64,000 nucleotides of DNA from Acanthosoma haemorrhoidale (Eukaryota > Arthropoda > Insecta > Hemiptera > Acanthosomatidae). This document shows, in pieces, positions 10,701 through 24,100 of the stretch. The stretch's first letter is position 1. Each line of letters begins with the position of its first letter. A program made the translations under genes and the position numbers. The notes below the pieces were generated by a model, which saw nothing but the letters and a program-made list of their open reading frames with translations, ran no database searches and was not told the DNA's origin. The stretch lies in contig OV884011.1 in NCBI GenBank assembly GCA_930367205.1, positions 169,023,226-169,087,225 on the forward strand, in the 5' to 3' direction.

Positions 10701-13276
10701 TTTACATCAGATAAATATATTGTAGTATTTCCGCATGTTTAATAATATTTGAATACTTTTTTATTATAAAAGGTAAAAGGATATTCATAAAATTTATTAA
10801 GGAGAAGAATAATACTAGTTTATTTTGTAGTTTTTAAATTATATTATCTCAGGGTTCAATATGGTATAATGTTACTTAATTATATGTTTCATACTTGACA
10901 CAATTACTAGAGAATTATATTCTTTAAATAATAATTACATAATACAAACATTAATAACATAATTTTTTTTTTTCGATGTTAGGTGGTCTGCTGTCTTTAA
11001 CCCTCTTGTGTATATCCTCTTTGTCCCCACATGTGTCCTCTCTTCAGCTCCTGACTTCGTGACTGCTTACTAACTTAACCCACGGGATGTCTCAAATTAT
11101 TTGAGCAGAAAACTCCTTTCTTAATATCAATCTAATTCTAATACATAATTAATTTGCTAATAAAATAAATCATTACAATATGTTTATTTTAATAAGATCC
11201 AGATCATTGATGATTTGACTTTCATCATAGATCATAGATAATTGTGTTAAATCCTAATCTCTTGATGTATTATTGATTATTAAAAATATTTACATCCTTA
11301 TTAAAGAATAGTAAAGATGTCTCATTCAAACACATTTCCGGAGCACAACCAGAAATGGTTTTCTACAACGCTGCATTACAAGTAAGTATAAAGTAGTACA
11401 TTTTCCATTTTAATTCAAATTTCATGCTGTACAAACAAAGTAAATTTAAGCATTATTGAATTAAAAGAATCATTATATTGTTTTAATTTTCAAACATTAA
11501 ATTTAAATATCATAATAAAAAGTAATTCAATCAAACGTTTGTATTGGTAATACATTAGCAATTGTAAGTTGTAACTTACATTGGTTAGTATTGTTATAAT
11601 TTTAAATTATATAGAGAATATTAATATTAGTAAAACAAACTTATGCTAGTAAGTTAAACTATTACATGCTTCCATGTTTCTATCAGCCAAACCATTTCAA
11701 AGTAATTTACTATTGCATTTAAGTGTTCGTAAAGACTTTTATGACAGGAATGTAAAAAGCTTTAGGATGTTTAAGTGTGCACCCAAGATGTTGGTAGATT
11801 GGTCTCTTAGTTTAACCTTAATGCTTATATCAGGTATTTTTTCAATAAATAGTATTACTTTTGTTTTGCCTTCATTTTCCATTGAAAGTTTTCTATTGCT
11901 ATATTTTAAGTGGTTGGCAAATATGTCTACCATGTTAGAAAAGATGTATTATCTGCAATTTTGAATTCTGTTTTTAGTTTTGTGATATGATCAAAGAATA
12001 TATTATGTTGTAGGAACTTGATCTAATACTTTCCCTTGAGGAAGTCCAATAAATATCTGCTCTCTATGGGATTTTTGGTGGTTTAATAAACATAATATTT
12101 TCTGTTCTGTAGATAGTTATTAATTAAAAAAATTGCTTATTTAGCATTTATGAACTTGAAAATGAAGCCCTGATGATATCATCGGTCAAGCCTTCTCCAT
12201 ATTTACATTTTAAGTATTATTAATTAATATTCTACTTGTTTTTTTCCCTTCTGTAACACTGTAGCATAGTGTTCTGCTTGCCTCAGTCCATCTTCTCATT
12301 TTATCTTTCGATTGTGGCACTGACTTTCTTGTTAGAGCATTAGTAACGTCAACCTTTCCATGAGGTCCCAGTATGTGAGTATAAGCTACAGCCTTCCTCA
12401 TGGTGTCTTTCACGATTCTAACCACTTGGCTTTCAGTTCTTCTGACATGGCTGATCACCACAGTTTACTCTCTTCCAGTTTAGCTTTGATTCGGAGTCCT
12501 CTTAGATTCCTTTTAATGATCTCTTTCTTGACACAGTATCATCTTGGATGTAGTAATTCAACTAATATGTTTATCAAAAACACTTCAGTGCTCTCCCACT
12601 TACAGTATACTACAGTAAATAATGTTTTAAAGATTCCCACTTTGCTATTTCTTCATAATTCTTTTTTAACACTTGGAGTGTTATTTAATTTCTAAAATAA
12701 AAATAGAATACCATACTAAAATATTCTTTCTTCACTCTATTGCCTACCTTTCCTTCCAATCTGCCATCAATACTTACCAATGTGCTCAGGTACTCCTATA
12801 AATCTACAGATTCTTTTTATGCTATGTCAAACTCTTTACTACTTCTATTAAATGCCATAACATCCCACTTTGTATCATTTATATCCTGTACAGTTCCTAT
12901 ATTCATTCTAAGACTGCCCTTAGAAGGTTTTCTTTGCAGTCCATACCATGATGATATCATCATTTTATCCTTTATCTCTAAGACATACATTTTAGTTTTA
13001 GTATTTAATTAAATGTATGATAATTTTAAGAAAATTTTACTTATTTTAATCCAAATGAACCCATAACACTACTACAGTATATAACTTAGATGAAAAAAAA
13101 AACTTCATGTTTGATTGTTACTATTTTAAAGAAAGGCGCTATATATACATTTTTATTTGTTACAGGAAATTGAAAGAATTCCTTTGAAGGATTTTTCTAG
13201 AGTTGAGTGTAGACATCTGTTAAATGAAAAGGGATTCTTATTTAAAGATGAGGGTACTCTTAAAAACGAGCTTTAA
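7734..13276 (+). CDS. Selenoprotein M homologue with cysteine in place of selenocysteine
   Basis: Four exons: 7734-7862, 9477-9547, 11312-11381, 13166-13276. All have GT-AG borders and phases agree; the product is 126 residues. Residues 1-28 form a signal peptide (hydrophobic SLFIVILCILLHLAISA, cleavage probably before YEP). Exon 2 carries the redox motif C45-S-G-C48, followed by LNRLPDLKAF as in the SelM/Sep15 thioredoxin-like fold. Vertebrate SelM has Cys-Gly-Gly-Sec here. Exon 3 gives FKHISGAQPEMVFYN and exon 4 gives EIERIPL, both matching conserved SelM positions (HLPGADPELV, ELERIPL). The protein ends in KNEL, a KDEL-type ER retention signal. Expected role: a soluble ER-lumen thiol-disulfide oxidoreductase. 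No in-frame TGA needs recoding, so no SECIS is required. The donor of exon 2 (GTATCC) is weak. An alternative start is Met5. Poly(A) signal AATAAA at 13693-13698. The 5' leader overlaps or adjoins the tandem repeats. Confidence 0.9.
7863..9476 (+). other. Intron 1 of the SelM-like gene
   Basis: 1.6 kb of A+T-rich sequence without a recognisable gene. It contains a run of ten G at about 9211-9220. I see no transposon protein remnant in it. Confidence 0.6.
9548..11311 (+). other. Intron 2 of the SelM-like gene, with an interspersed-repeat relative
   Basis: A+T-rich, no gene seen. The stretch at about 10770-10970 (GAAGAATAATACTAGTTTAT, then ATTATCTCAGGGTTCAATAT) resembles 38800-38990, where the same order of words occurs, so it is probably a diverged copy of the same interspersed repeat. 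Confidence 0.5.
12210..12970 (-). mobile_element. Degraded LINE fragments in SelM intron 3
   Basis: On the minus strand around 12790-12750 a short LSTLVSIDGRLEGK-like segment resembles the part after the RT catalytic box in CR1/RTE-like LINEs. A separate open stretch at 12461-12210 (HVRRTESQVVRIVKDTMRKA, then GPHGKVDVTNALTRKSVPQ) looks protein-derived and sits in the same orientation, but I cannot place it in a family. Stops and frameshifts are frequent. The first part is a plausible RT relic; the second is only inferred from proximity. Confidence 0.4.
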
Positions 13277-16090
13277 TAGCACAATCTCGAATCATACCTC
13301 TACTGCCATGTTATATGATCGAAAATATGTATAATTAAAAAAATGTACTTAAATATTTTTGAATGGGCTTGTGTGTGTGTAAGTGCCATGGCAACATATT
13401 TGTTTTGTATAGGCTAAGTTTAAGCTTTCCACTCTAGTTTCATTGTTTTATTATTTTGATTCTTATGATGATTTGTATATGTGTTAATATTTTAAGGATG
13501 AACTGTGTTGAGTAAGTTTTTACTGTATCAGTTTTGTTTTTGTAATATATATATATATATTCCCATTTGATTATCTATACACTTTATTTTTTGTAATCCA
13601 GTTCAGTTCTGAAGTGTTTTACATTGTGAATTCTATCAAGACCCATTTATAATACCTGTCCTTTCCTGAACTTCCCACTGAGTAAATTACGAAATAAAAT
13701 AAAAGGTAAACTAGAGTCAATTTTATAAGGCTATAATTTATTATGAGTCATATATCCTGAACATGATTCCTGTTCCAAGTTCCTCTATATATATGTATTT
13801 TTAATTATTTAGCTCAGTAAGCTAAGTATACGGCTTGTCTGATGAAGTTTGTTTTCTTCTATTCTAACTACTCTATAATTTTTTTCTGCATGTTTTCTGT
13901 GTCAGTACTGCAAATATAAATAACAGCAGTTTCTCATGAACAAGAGAAATTCCTTTCTGAAAAATTGAAATTTGTATTATGCTTGTTATCAAATGTGATG
14001 TTCTGAAATAATAAAAAGAACCAATTTGTATACAAATTCAGTTGACAAATATTAAATAATTGGTATTTGTCTTCTATCAGCATACGTAAAGTACACTAGG
14101 GATTCCAACTGATCTTTCTAAAGTTGATTGTTTTTAATTGTTAATTTCCAAAGTTGGTGAGTTTTTACTTGAAGTGTCAACAAACTTGTAACAGTTTTTT
14201 ATTGTAGTGAAGATACAAAAGTGACTATTGAAAATTATCAATTCACAAGTAATTAGTGACAAAAAATAAAAAAAAGTAATTTCTTAAATATTTTTTCAAC
14301 TTGAAAAAGACAGCTAAAATAAATAAGTAATATTTGTTTTTTTGTGGGGTGCTGGGGTGGATTAAAGTCATAAATTAATCTAGACTAGATATCTCACATA
14401 TTGAAGGTAAGATGTAAATTATACCTTTATATAAGTAATTATTTAAAGGAGGTATAACTGATTTTGTAATTTGTTTAGTGACTGATAATAACCAATATTA
14501 CTTACCTTGTAACAAATCATTTAAATATTTTAAAGAAGTTTTACAAAATTCAAAATAAATAAAAGTTCCAATAATTTTGTCTATCCACAATTAATATCGA
14601 TCAAAAAAATGATTGATTTATCACACTGTTAATCCACAACCAGCACCTAACAAATATGATCTAAATTTGAAACTCAAATCTTCTGCTCGAAAATTTGTTT
14701 TCCTAATATAACTATAAAAATAAATTCAAAAGAGTATGTCCCTCGTATACATCCTCAATGCGGCAGAAATAAATCAGATTATACTATACATAAATACCTT
14801 CAAAGGTTATATTTATATTTTTTTTTTAATTTGTGAATTAAATTTAGTTATTCAGAGTTCTTTATGCCCAAACTGTGTGCTACAAAAATGTTCTTTATTT
14901 AAAACTAATTGATCTGCTAACTTAGCAGTAATAATTTATTGATTGGAGCCCATTAAAATTAGAATAACTTACATCATTCACGATCCTCTTGTTGAGAAAT
15001 AAAGGAGCTATTTGGGCTATGAATTCTTGATAGAGATTTTCTCAAGGTGTCCCGAATAGATCCTGGTGGCTCAAGTTCTATTTCCTCTGTAAATTAAAAC
15101 AGGAAAATGCTTCGACCATATATTCAAGTTAGAACAAAGTTTAGTCTATTTTTGATTAAAATTTACTACAGTTAGACGTTAATTATAAGCGGGACATTAA
15201 TGTTTAAGTGGGTTAATTAGTTTACAGTATAAAATATCATTTATTTTATCCTTAATTTAAGTAAGAACTTTCTGATTAATAATATGTTTTGGGCCTTAAG
15301 TAAAGTCATTGAAACTGTAGCTAAAATCACGCTCACTACTTTTAACTCAGCCAGGTTTTTATGTAGAGGCATAATGTTTTCTGTGGTAGTTCTATTGGAT
15401 GCCCCGACTATGCTAAAAATAATAGTGATGCCATGGTAAATAATAAAGAGTCATAATTAATCAGTTGTTATTAAAATGTTTTTGTAACAATTAATTAGTT
15501 GTTTTTGTCATATTGAGTAGGATATTAGATTTTTAATCCCATAATCCTCATTAATGGTGTGGACTACAAATATATAATATTTGCCCCGGGACTGTTTGTA
15601 ACTTTTTCACACAGCTGTTTTGTTTCAAGGAATTCAATTTTACAATAGAGTTCTTCTTGGTTCCCCAAAGGTGCTGAAAATAACAGAGAACCCACAAAAT
15701 ATAATTAAGGGTCGTTAAATAATTAATTGAATTAATTGATGACAATTAAAAATAAAAAATTAGTGTAGCTATATTACATTTATCAAGCATAAATAAACAG
15801 TGCATGTTAGAGAAATCTGTTTTCTTTATACATATTAGTGAGGAATACAAAATGGTTTGCAATCTGGTAAATAAATGTAACAGATTACAAATTTTTTAAA
15901 GATTAATTAATTAGGTAACAATCAATTTATTTATTGAGCCACTTCATCAGATATTTGTTTATATCATTCAAGTAGTAGTTATTGTAATGAAGTAAATGAA
16001 ACTCACATAGTACTTTTTTAGAGTAAAGAATATCTGTAACCCAGGTGACAATGTCCTTCAGCGAAATGAAAGCATAGTTTATTATTTCAG
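13277..16090. other. Intergenic region between the SelM-like gene and DNAI3
   Basis: No coding exon supported. A short AT dinucleotide run lies at about 13547-13560. The region ends in a clear splice acceptor (ATTATTTCAG) immediately before the ATG at 16091, so one or more noncoding 5' exons of the dynein gene, and its promoter, should lie here or further upstream. I could not identify them. Confidence 0.5.
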
Positions 16091-19000
16091 ATGCATAGCA
16101 ATGACGAGATACTGTCCGACTCGACGAGAGAGAGCCCCGATTTCCATAAATTATTTGAAAAGGTTCGATCTTTTAAAGAAGACAAAGCAGTACAAGAACT
16201 GTTGTATGATGAAACTTCTAAAGACAAACCTAACATCTTCACTCACACTGAATCTCAGTTAATTCAAGAATATATTCTTGCCAATGCTAAAAAAACTAAA
16301 GTGAAAAAAGTTCTGGCTGATGAGGTGGGATATTCTTCCCTAGATCTGCTTTATAAAGAGCCAAAACACTTAAACAAACTACGGAAATCAGAACGGACTG
16401 TTACAAAGTTTAAAATGGCTAGTGTGGCCAAACTAGGTGCTACTCTAAGAAGACCTTACTCTCGTGTGAGCAAAGCTCTCAAACTTGGACAAAGTAGGAG
16501 TAAACCCTCAAGTAAGCAATTTTTATAAATAGTTTTATTTCTGAGGCTCTAATTTTATCCATGGCCATCTTCCATCTTTCTGTATTTATGTATTGAATGT
16601 TTATCATCAAATTATTAAATTTATTTATTAGAATTAAATTGATTTTAAGAAAGGAGTTTTCAGTTGAGACAATTTCCCTAGAGGTCCTGGGTTTTCCAGG
16701 CGTTTGGGTGAGGGTAGGTGGCCAAAAATACCAATGTTTAGGATAGAGAGTAGTCGTTCTTTTTCAATCAAGCAATCAGGGATTTAAATTTGCCAGTAGA
16801 AATGAGACCTAGTGTGGAAGAGAGGGCACCATATGTTTAAAACAACTGGAGATTAAAAAGAACCATGATTGAAGACTACCCCCCTCCCCCACTTTCACTA
16901 ATTTATAGTAAACGGTTAATTTATAATGGTAAAATTTTATAATGAATAATAATTTATTTTACTAGTTACATTTAAGATTATCTCAGGGTTTTGGTTTTAG
17001 TGTACATTTGTGGCTTTTTAAATATTTCTTAAAAACAGATATTTTCTAATCATGTCAATATAATTCAGAATAGGGGATCCAGAAAGAAATAAAAACACAA
17101 AATTGTTTTCGGTCTGCGTTCAACTATAGAACTAAGCCTATTTAAGAGAGGATATTTTGTGGAAAGCAGGACTCATACAAAATACCTCGTATATTTTGGT
17201 CAGTTTTTTTTTTTTAACTTTTTATTCCTAGAAATACATAGGGTGCTCAATAAATTCCTCTACCTTCCCAATCTTTTTTCCACAGTCTTTTAACCTTTCT
17301 CCAAGTTTCCCGTGGCCCTATGCACCATTCTCTCCACAGTTCTTCTCCAATACAGTCTGGGCCTCCCAACATGCCTCTGTGGGTTCTATTCCAGGGCCAG
17401 TCGACTCAGGTTTCTCTTCTTTCTCAGAGTGTGCCCGAGCCGGGCAGTACTGTGCATTTTTCTCTTGCTCTCTGCCTCAGTTCACCATTGGTTATCTTTC
17501 CTTGCCATCAGATTCTTAGGATCCTTCACAGTTATTTGTTAATAAAAACTAGTAGTATACATAATGTGTTTCTTTTGAGCTTCTATGTCACACATGCATA
17601 GAGCTGAACAGACTTCACATGCATCAGAAAACTCTCAACTTAGTCTGTAGATGGATCTATTAGATTACTAAATGTTTCTCCGCTGTCTAACGACTCTTGA
17701 TATATATATATTCTTGAGAATTATTCTCCTCTGTACCTCCACTCCCTGAAATAATACTACAAAGAAAGGTAGCACTGCTCACTTTTTTGATTTTTTTTCC
17801 CAGCAAGTTTAACATCATCCATTTCCCTGTGAATAAACACTCAGTACAAAGGTGTTTAGTATTCATTCAATTATTCAACGATAAGTCCTACCATATTTAC
17901 TATATCGATGCATGAGTTATTATTTGACATTGAAATTTATAAATTTTAAAAATTATATTTTCAGTTGATTCTCAAGGGGCTACGGAAATAGTTCATATTG
18001 TAACAATAAAAATAAATAGAAACCTCCAACAAGAGCTGAAATGTGAAATAGCTGTGGATATATTTATAGAATTCCCATGGACGATAATATCAAAAACTAC
18101 TATAATGAAGACACTAGAAAGAGATAAACTGGACTCTCCATTTTATGAACATACTTCAATGCTACAGGTGTATTTTTTTTTTCATTATATGAAAGAATTG
18201 TTTTTTTTCTGACTACAATTTTATTATGTCAATAATTTAATTAAATTGTATTTTTTATCGCATATTATAGTGGCATTTTATGTTCAATAATAAATAATTA
18301 TGGTTTCACTTAAATAGAAAAAATTCTTAGTTTAATCAACAATGTTAATGAGAATTGAATCTGATATAAAGTGAACATGTAAGTCTTGAAGAGATTCGTT
18401 AGAAGGCCATGGAGAGAATATTGTCAATGGTGGGAAGAAGGAAGTGAGACAGCTAGATATCTTTTGTGAGTGGCAGGCCTGAGTTAGATGTTAAGATGAT
18501 TTAAAAAAAATCAAAATCCAGCAAATAAGGTGATGCTGCCTAAAAAGGCACATCAAACAGGAGGGTTTATTACTTTAAAAATGCTCAGTGATCAATTAAT
18601 AATATATTTTCAGGCTTATCCGGAAGAAGAGGTTATTGTAGGACGGACTTCAATATTTGATTATGAAACATTTTTAGTAGCTTTAACATTACAAGGAAGA
18701 ACCACCATTCTAGAAGAACTTAAATCTGGACATTTAAAAAGATGGGATAAACTAATGAAGTCGTTTAATTTTCCTGTGAAGGAATGGCACAGCCTTGGCA
18801 GTGAAGTAGAAATGAATAAGGAAATAATAAAGAACTCAAGGCCTTTTGTAAGTATTTTTATCAGAGATACAATAATCAAATTCAAATGAATATCAGTTGA
18901 TATTAAACAAGGAATTACATTTCAACGGTTTCACAAAAGCTTATTTTTTATGATGCATAATAACTGTTAAAATAAAACTTTTGCTTAATAGTTTTGAACA

Positions 19001-21194
19001 AAGCTGCAAATAAAAGAATTTTCTTATAAATATTTTAGTTCTGCTTTAATTTATTCAATCATAATGAAAAAAGTTTTAAGTGATTACTAGCACAACTCAG
19101 TAGCAGATATTTCATAAGAAATATTAATAAAATTAAAATTAATGGTTTATTTGTATATTAGTAGGTCCAGTCATTTCATATGATTGGTTAGGGTTCATTA
19201 ATGGCTCGAATTACAATTAAACAAGTGATATTATTCTTATTTTATTGACTGCAGTTTGTCTGTTACAGATTAGTTACGACTGTTATATTAATAAAGAGTA
19301 CCATAAGAAGGTTTATAAAGAGGGATTTAAGCCCATAGATTATTATACCGAACTAATTGAAGAAGGTCTTGAAATGGTAGAAACTGTAGAAGGAGTGACA
19401 TTTCCAAAACATGTGCAGGTAATTATAATATGGATAAAAATATTTAATTAGTTTATACAGATTTATACTCATACTTATACCCATTACTGGAGGGTTGTCA
19501 TTAGGTTTTTTTATTTATATTTCCTAAATTAAAATTTGTATTTACTTCAATGAAGACTTAATTCATAATCAAGAGCGATGATGTTTGCCTATTTTTTTTA
19601 TACCAGGTACATTTCATATTAGCATTAGATTATTTTTATTTTATAAATATTGGAAATAATTTTAATTCACTGGAGGGTGCACCAACCTTCCTCCCACATG
19701 ATCATTACGATAGTTATTATTAATTATGTTGACAGGACATTCGTTGATTGTAAAAAATGTTATATTTATAAATTTTTTAATTAAGAGAAAAACTAAGAAT
19801 TATTTAATTAATAAATTAAAAATACTCTGAGGTATTTAGTCCATCTTATGTGCTTTTGAAAATGTCACGAAATATCATATTTAATTAAGCAATAAAATTA
19901 AATAACAATTTGAATCCTTACAATTTTATGACATCTTCTACTTTCATCTGCTGATGGATGATTGAAACTTCTCTCCCAAATTTTAAAATATAAACTAGAA
20001 TGATTTGAACTTGAATTCACATCACTTTATGGACTAAACCCCTCAAGTAAATCATTGGAATTTACACTAGTATGTTATTAATTAATTTTATTTTTTTATT
20101 ATATATTTGTGCCGTATGTTTTTTTATTTCAGGCAACTCCTCAATACCAAGACACTTATGCCCAGACAGTCCCGGAAATCCCAGTCAATTCCTCAACACA
20201 ATTTTCAATAGAAATGAGAGTAGCAGAACATGAAGAAAGGCTTAAAGAAATGGATTTGGACTGGGATTTGATTCATAAAAAAATGAATGGATTTTTAAAG
20301 GAGTTAGTGTTCACTATTGTATTTAATTTTATGTTTATGTTGTTTATTTTAGTATATTATTAGCAAAATAAAAATTGGATGTCAATAGAGTTGAGTAAAT
20401 ATGTTCATTTCCAAATTTATACTCTTCTCAGCTGTTTATAATGATTTTTTATTAGTGTCTAGCATATAGTGACATTTAGGGTATACATAATATACAACTG
20501 ATTCAATTTATTATTATATAGAATGTATGCTAGTTGTGGATTATTTTTTCTGTAATGGATGAAAAAATCAATATTTATAGTGTTTACCCACAATTAATAA
20601 GCATAAGCATGATAAAAGATATGTTACAAATACCATAAATTACAAAGTGACATTAAATATTGCAATCAGTAAATCATTGGTATAAAAAAAATCATATAAC
20701 ACAATGTTAACACACTTATAATTAAGTTAAATAGCTAAACTATATACTAAAATACTATAGGTGCACCAAACAAAAAATTACTTTACTATTTTCTAATATC
20801 AAGATATATAAACTTTGTAATAGAATAATGTATAAACTTTTTAATTTATTGTCCATGTTTTTTGTCGTGCTTGTGAAAAAGAAATTTACTTTAATTATGA
20901 ATAGACATTTGAAATATTGGCTTTTTTCTTTTCCGCTAATGAAATTTATTTATTTATTCTTCTTTAAATTATTATTTTTAATAATAAATTATTCTGCTCT
21001 TAGAGTTGATACTTTACTAACATACAATGAAGAGTATGACCTGTTTAGAGATGACTATGAGATATTAGCTTTGAGAGGGGAAGAAATCAACTTGTTTCCA
21101 AATATCCCTTATGAATTTTACATAACTTTGGTATCATTCATCGGGGGGAAAGATAAAGTCATCACCGGAACTTCTTGGCATCCAAACCAACCAG
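16091..21194 (+). other. DNAI3: DNAI3 exons 1-6: N-terminal region and start of WD blade 1
   Basis: Exon 1 (residues 1-140) is a charged, mostly helical-looking segment with a basic end (RRPYSRVSKALKLGQSRSK) and no family mark I recognise. Exons 2-3 hold a conserved small domain: TEIVHIVTIKINRN at the start and EEEVIVGRTSIFDYETFLVA near the end parallel the vertebrate N-terminal region. Exons 3-5 carry WHSLGSEVEMNKEI and a stretch ending in a TQF-containing linker (ATPQYQDTYAQT, NSSTQFSIEM). Exon 6 ends with KVITGTSWHPNQPG, the first strand of WD blade 1. Because an acceptor lies directly before the ATG, a noncoding exon upstream is expected. Confidence 0.85.
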
Positions 21195-24100
21195 GTAGCA
21201 TACTTACTATGTTGTTACTAAAGCTTCTGTAAATAAAACTAGCTCATTAAAAAAAATGTACGAATTTACAGTGGTATTTGAAGCTCCTATTACCTTGCTA
21301 ATCTTTGTGTGGTCATTTTCATTCACACATTTTTTTTGGTTGCTTCCTTTGGTCTAATTTTTTTTTTCTGGTAGTGCCTTGAAAGACTGTAAATCACAAT
21401 TTATTCTTTGAACATTCTTGCAGCATTATATATATAATAGTAAACAAAACTTAAAGAGGGTTGGGGATTAATCAATGTAAGCAATGTTATAAATTATACA
21501 AACAAATAAGGATTTAATATGCTATTTTAAGGTGAACAATGTTATCATGCACGAAGACTTTGGTAACAAACATAAATCATTAAATATAATCTACATTATA
21601 TTAAATGTTTATTATTATATACCATATTTTTGTGTGTGTGTATGGTAATGTTTTTTTTTTTAAGGAGTGAGTTGGAAGAAGGAAAATAAATTATAAAAAG
21701 TTTAAATTCAAACAAGTGAATGGAACACCAGGGGGGTGGGGTGACCAGTGCGGATCAGCTAGGAGGAAGCCGAGAGTTCAGTTGTTCAGAGATGTTTGAA
21801 AGGAGAAGTGATTAGATCATTTGTTTAGAGATGCTTAAAAGGAGATCTTTTCAGATGTTTAGAATTGCTAGAGAAGAGAGGTGTTGATGACAATTTTGTG
21901 CAGTTTGCAGATGATTAAACATATTTGTTGTGAGGGCCCTCACACATCATAATTCCTCTTATGTCAGTTCTTCATATTTCTTAATATCGTCATATTTACC
22001 CATATCTATACGTAAAAGCCTTACTTGTCAGATTGGCAGAATCTACAGTAGACCATTGAGGCAGCATTATAGCTGGAGCATTGGGATCAACAAAACACAC
22101 TACTCGGGCTGGAGCAAGATATGTCAAGAGAGAAAAATTGTGTAGCATTCAAAAACAGTACATGTCTTTTTTGTTTTTTTTATGTTAAATGTTTGGTTGT
22201 CAAGGACCCTCCTGAGTTATAATAAATTATAAGTTCAAAAGTTTCTTTAATTTTTTTTATATTCATAAGTTGACCAAACAATATGTTATGACATATTATT
22301 ATTATATCATGCTAATTGATCTTTTCTGAAAAAAAATTACTTTCTTATCCTGATGAGGAGTCGAAGGATATTTAAAAAAAGTTCAGAAAGAATAATAGTG
22401 TATTTAATAAATTTTATTGATACTAAAAATAAACTCATTAATTAGCGCATCACTTTGTATTTTATATTTGTTTATATACATTATCATTAAAATTCAATGG
22501 AGTTACTCTAACCAGCCCTGGTATTAGAGATAATCCTCTAATGTAATCTTCTGTTGGGAGAATAAATCAATAGCTCAGTATGTGGTACATTTCCTACTGT
22601 GTCTTATTATGTCCCTTCTTGTAATTTTCCCTTGTTTTTTGAAAGTTCTTTTTGAGTTCGAGTTTTCTGGAGCTTTATGATGGATAGGGGTGAAGAAATC
22701 ACCGTTAGAGCACTAACACTATTGGGCGAAGTCTTGCCCCAAAGGCAAGTGGTCATACACTTGGGAATAAACCAATCGTCAGTTAGCCTGTCGATTCAGC
22801 CAGAGATGACCATTTTGTACCATCAAAAACATAGTGATTTCAGGCCGAACAATAAGAAGTCGCCTCCGCAAAGTGAGTCTGACCTTCCGACGCCCTGGTC
22901 CACTTATATGATTATTAGAAGATGTTATATTTTTAAAAATCACCAAGTACAAATAACATATAACATTTTTAATTTATGAATTGACTTGAACTATTCTAAT
23001 TTGAAAATGTATTTTGATAAAATTAACTAATTAATAATAATAATTAATTTGAATCTGATAAAAGTGGCATAACTTACATCGTTTCCAATCTTCTAGTTGT
23101 GTTTTGTGGTTTTTATTAAAGATATGACATCAATGTCTGTCTAATCCCTCTCCTCTTTGACAGGAGGAATCTCTTTGTATGATTTATACCTGATTTCGGA
23201 TTTTCACAAAGTGCTCTTTTATTTTAGAAAAAGACAAATAAATAAATTTTCAAGGAACTCTTTAACTTTGAAATTCCTCAGCTCAAAAAGTAGAAACAGT
23301 ATAACCTCACTAATCAAATTTCAGTTAGTCCGACCATGAGATGGTCCACACTGGGTACTTAATACTCTCAGAATCCCAGGTGTCCGAACAGGTGAGTTCA
23401 CGATGAGAATTTCTCTGAAAATGTTAATTCAATTGAAACCTTCTATGCTTTCAGATGCAATCTATCAGTTTTATTTCGAACTTGATCTGGTTAAGTTAAA
23501 TTGTTTTAAACTATACATGTATCGTTTTTTAATATATTTTTTTCGAACAATAGAAACATTAGGTGGTAAAAGAAAACACAAGACAAGGACCAAAAAAAGA
23601 AGCATGCAATAAAGCCTCAATTAAAAAAAAAGTGTAAAACCCATATTTGTTTCATTTCCAGTTATCTCGACCTACCCTTTGCCCCCATTGCTGAGGTCAA
23701 ATTAGCGAGGTTCTACTGGAACTTGAAGTAACATTGACTGCCCATTTGACTTATCAAGTTTAGACTATGATAATTTAGTTACATTTGTTAAGGTTTATAA
23801 ATTATTTTTAAAATAACAGTATGAAAAAAAAAATTAGTAATAATTTGGAAAATTTACATTCAATCACATCATTGGGAGCTCTAATCTGATTTTTAACAAA
23901 AAAATACTCTCATTGTTTAAATCTTTACACTTTTGATTTGTAATCAATAATCTATGTATTAAATATTTCAATGTATTTCTAGGTATAGTAGCTGTCTCTT
24001 ACGGGAAACAGCATGTGGCTAAAATGGAAAATACGGATTACGACTCCAACGATGAGGAACCCCTTCAAATTGATTCTGATGAAGAATGTTTCTTCAATAG

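Noticed and set aside
11316..11386. ATG-started frame reading MSHSNTFPEHNQKWF in SelM exon 3
   Set aside because: It looked like a small protein start, but joining it to exon 4 gives an early stop; the frame giving HISGAQPEMVF joins both neighbours in phase and matches SelM.
11674..11964. 96-codon open frame in SelM intron 3
   Set aside because: A+T-rich, hydrophobic low-complexity product, no splice context, no family resemblance.
17312..17601. Two overlapping + strand open frames
   Set aside because: They are shadows of the antisense LINE segment with GRPRLYWRRTVE.
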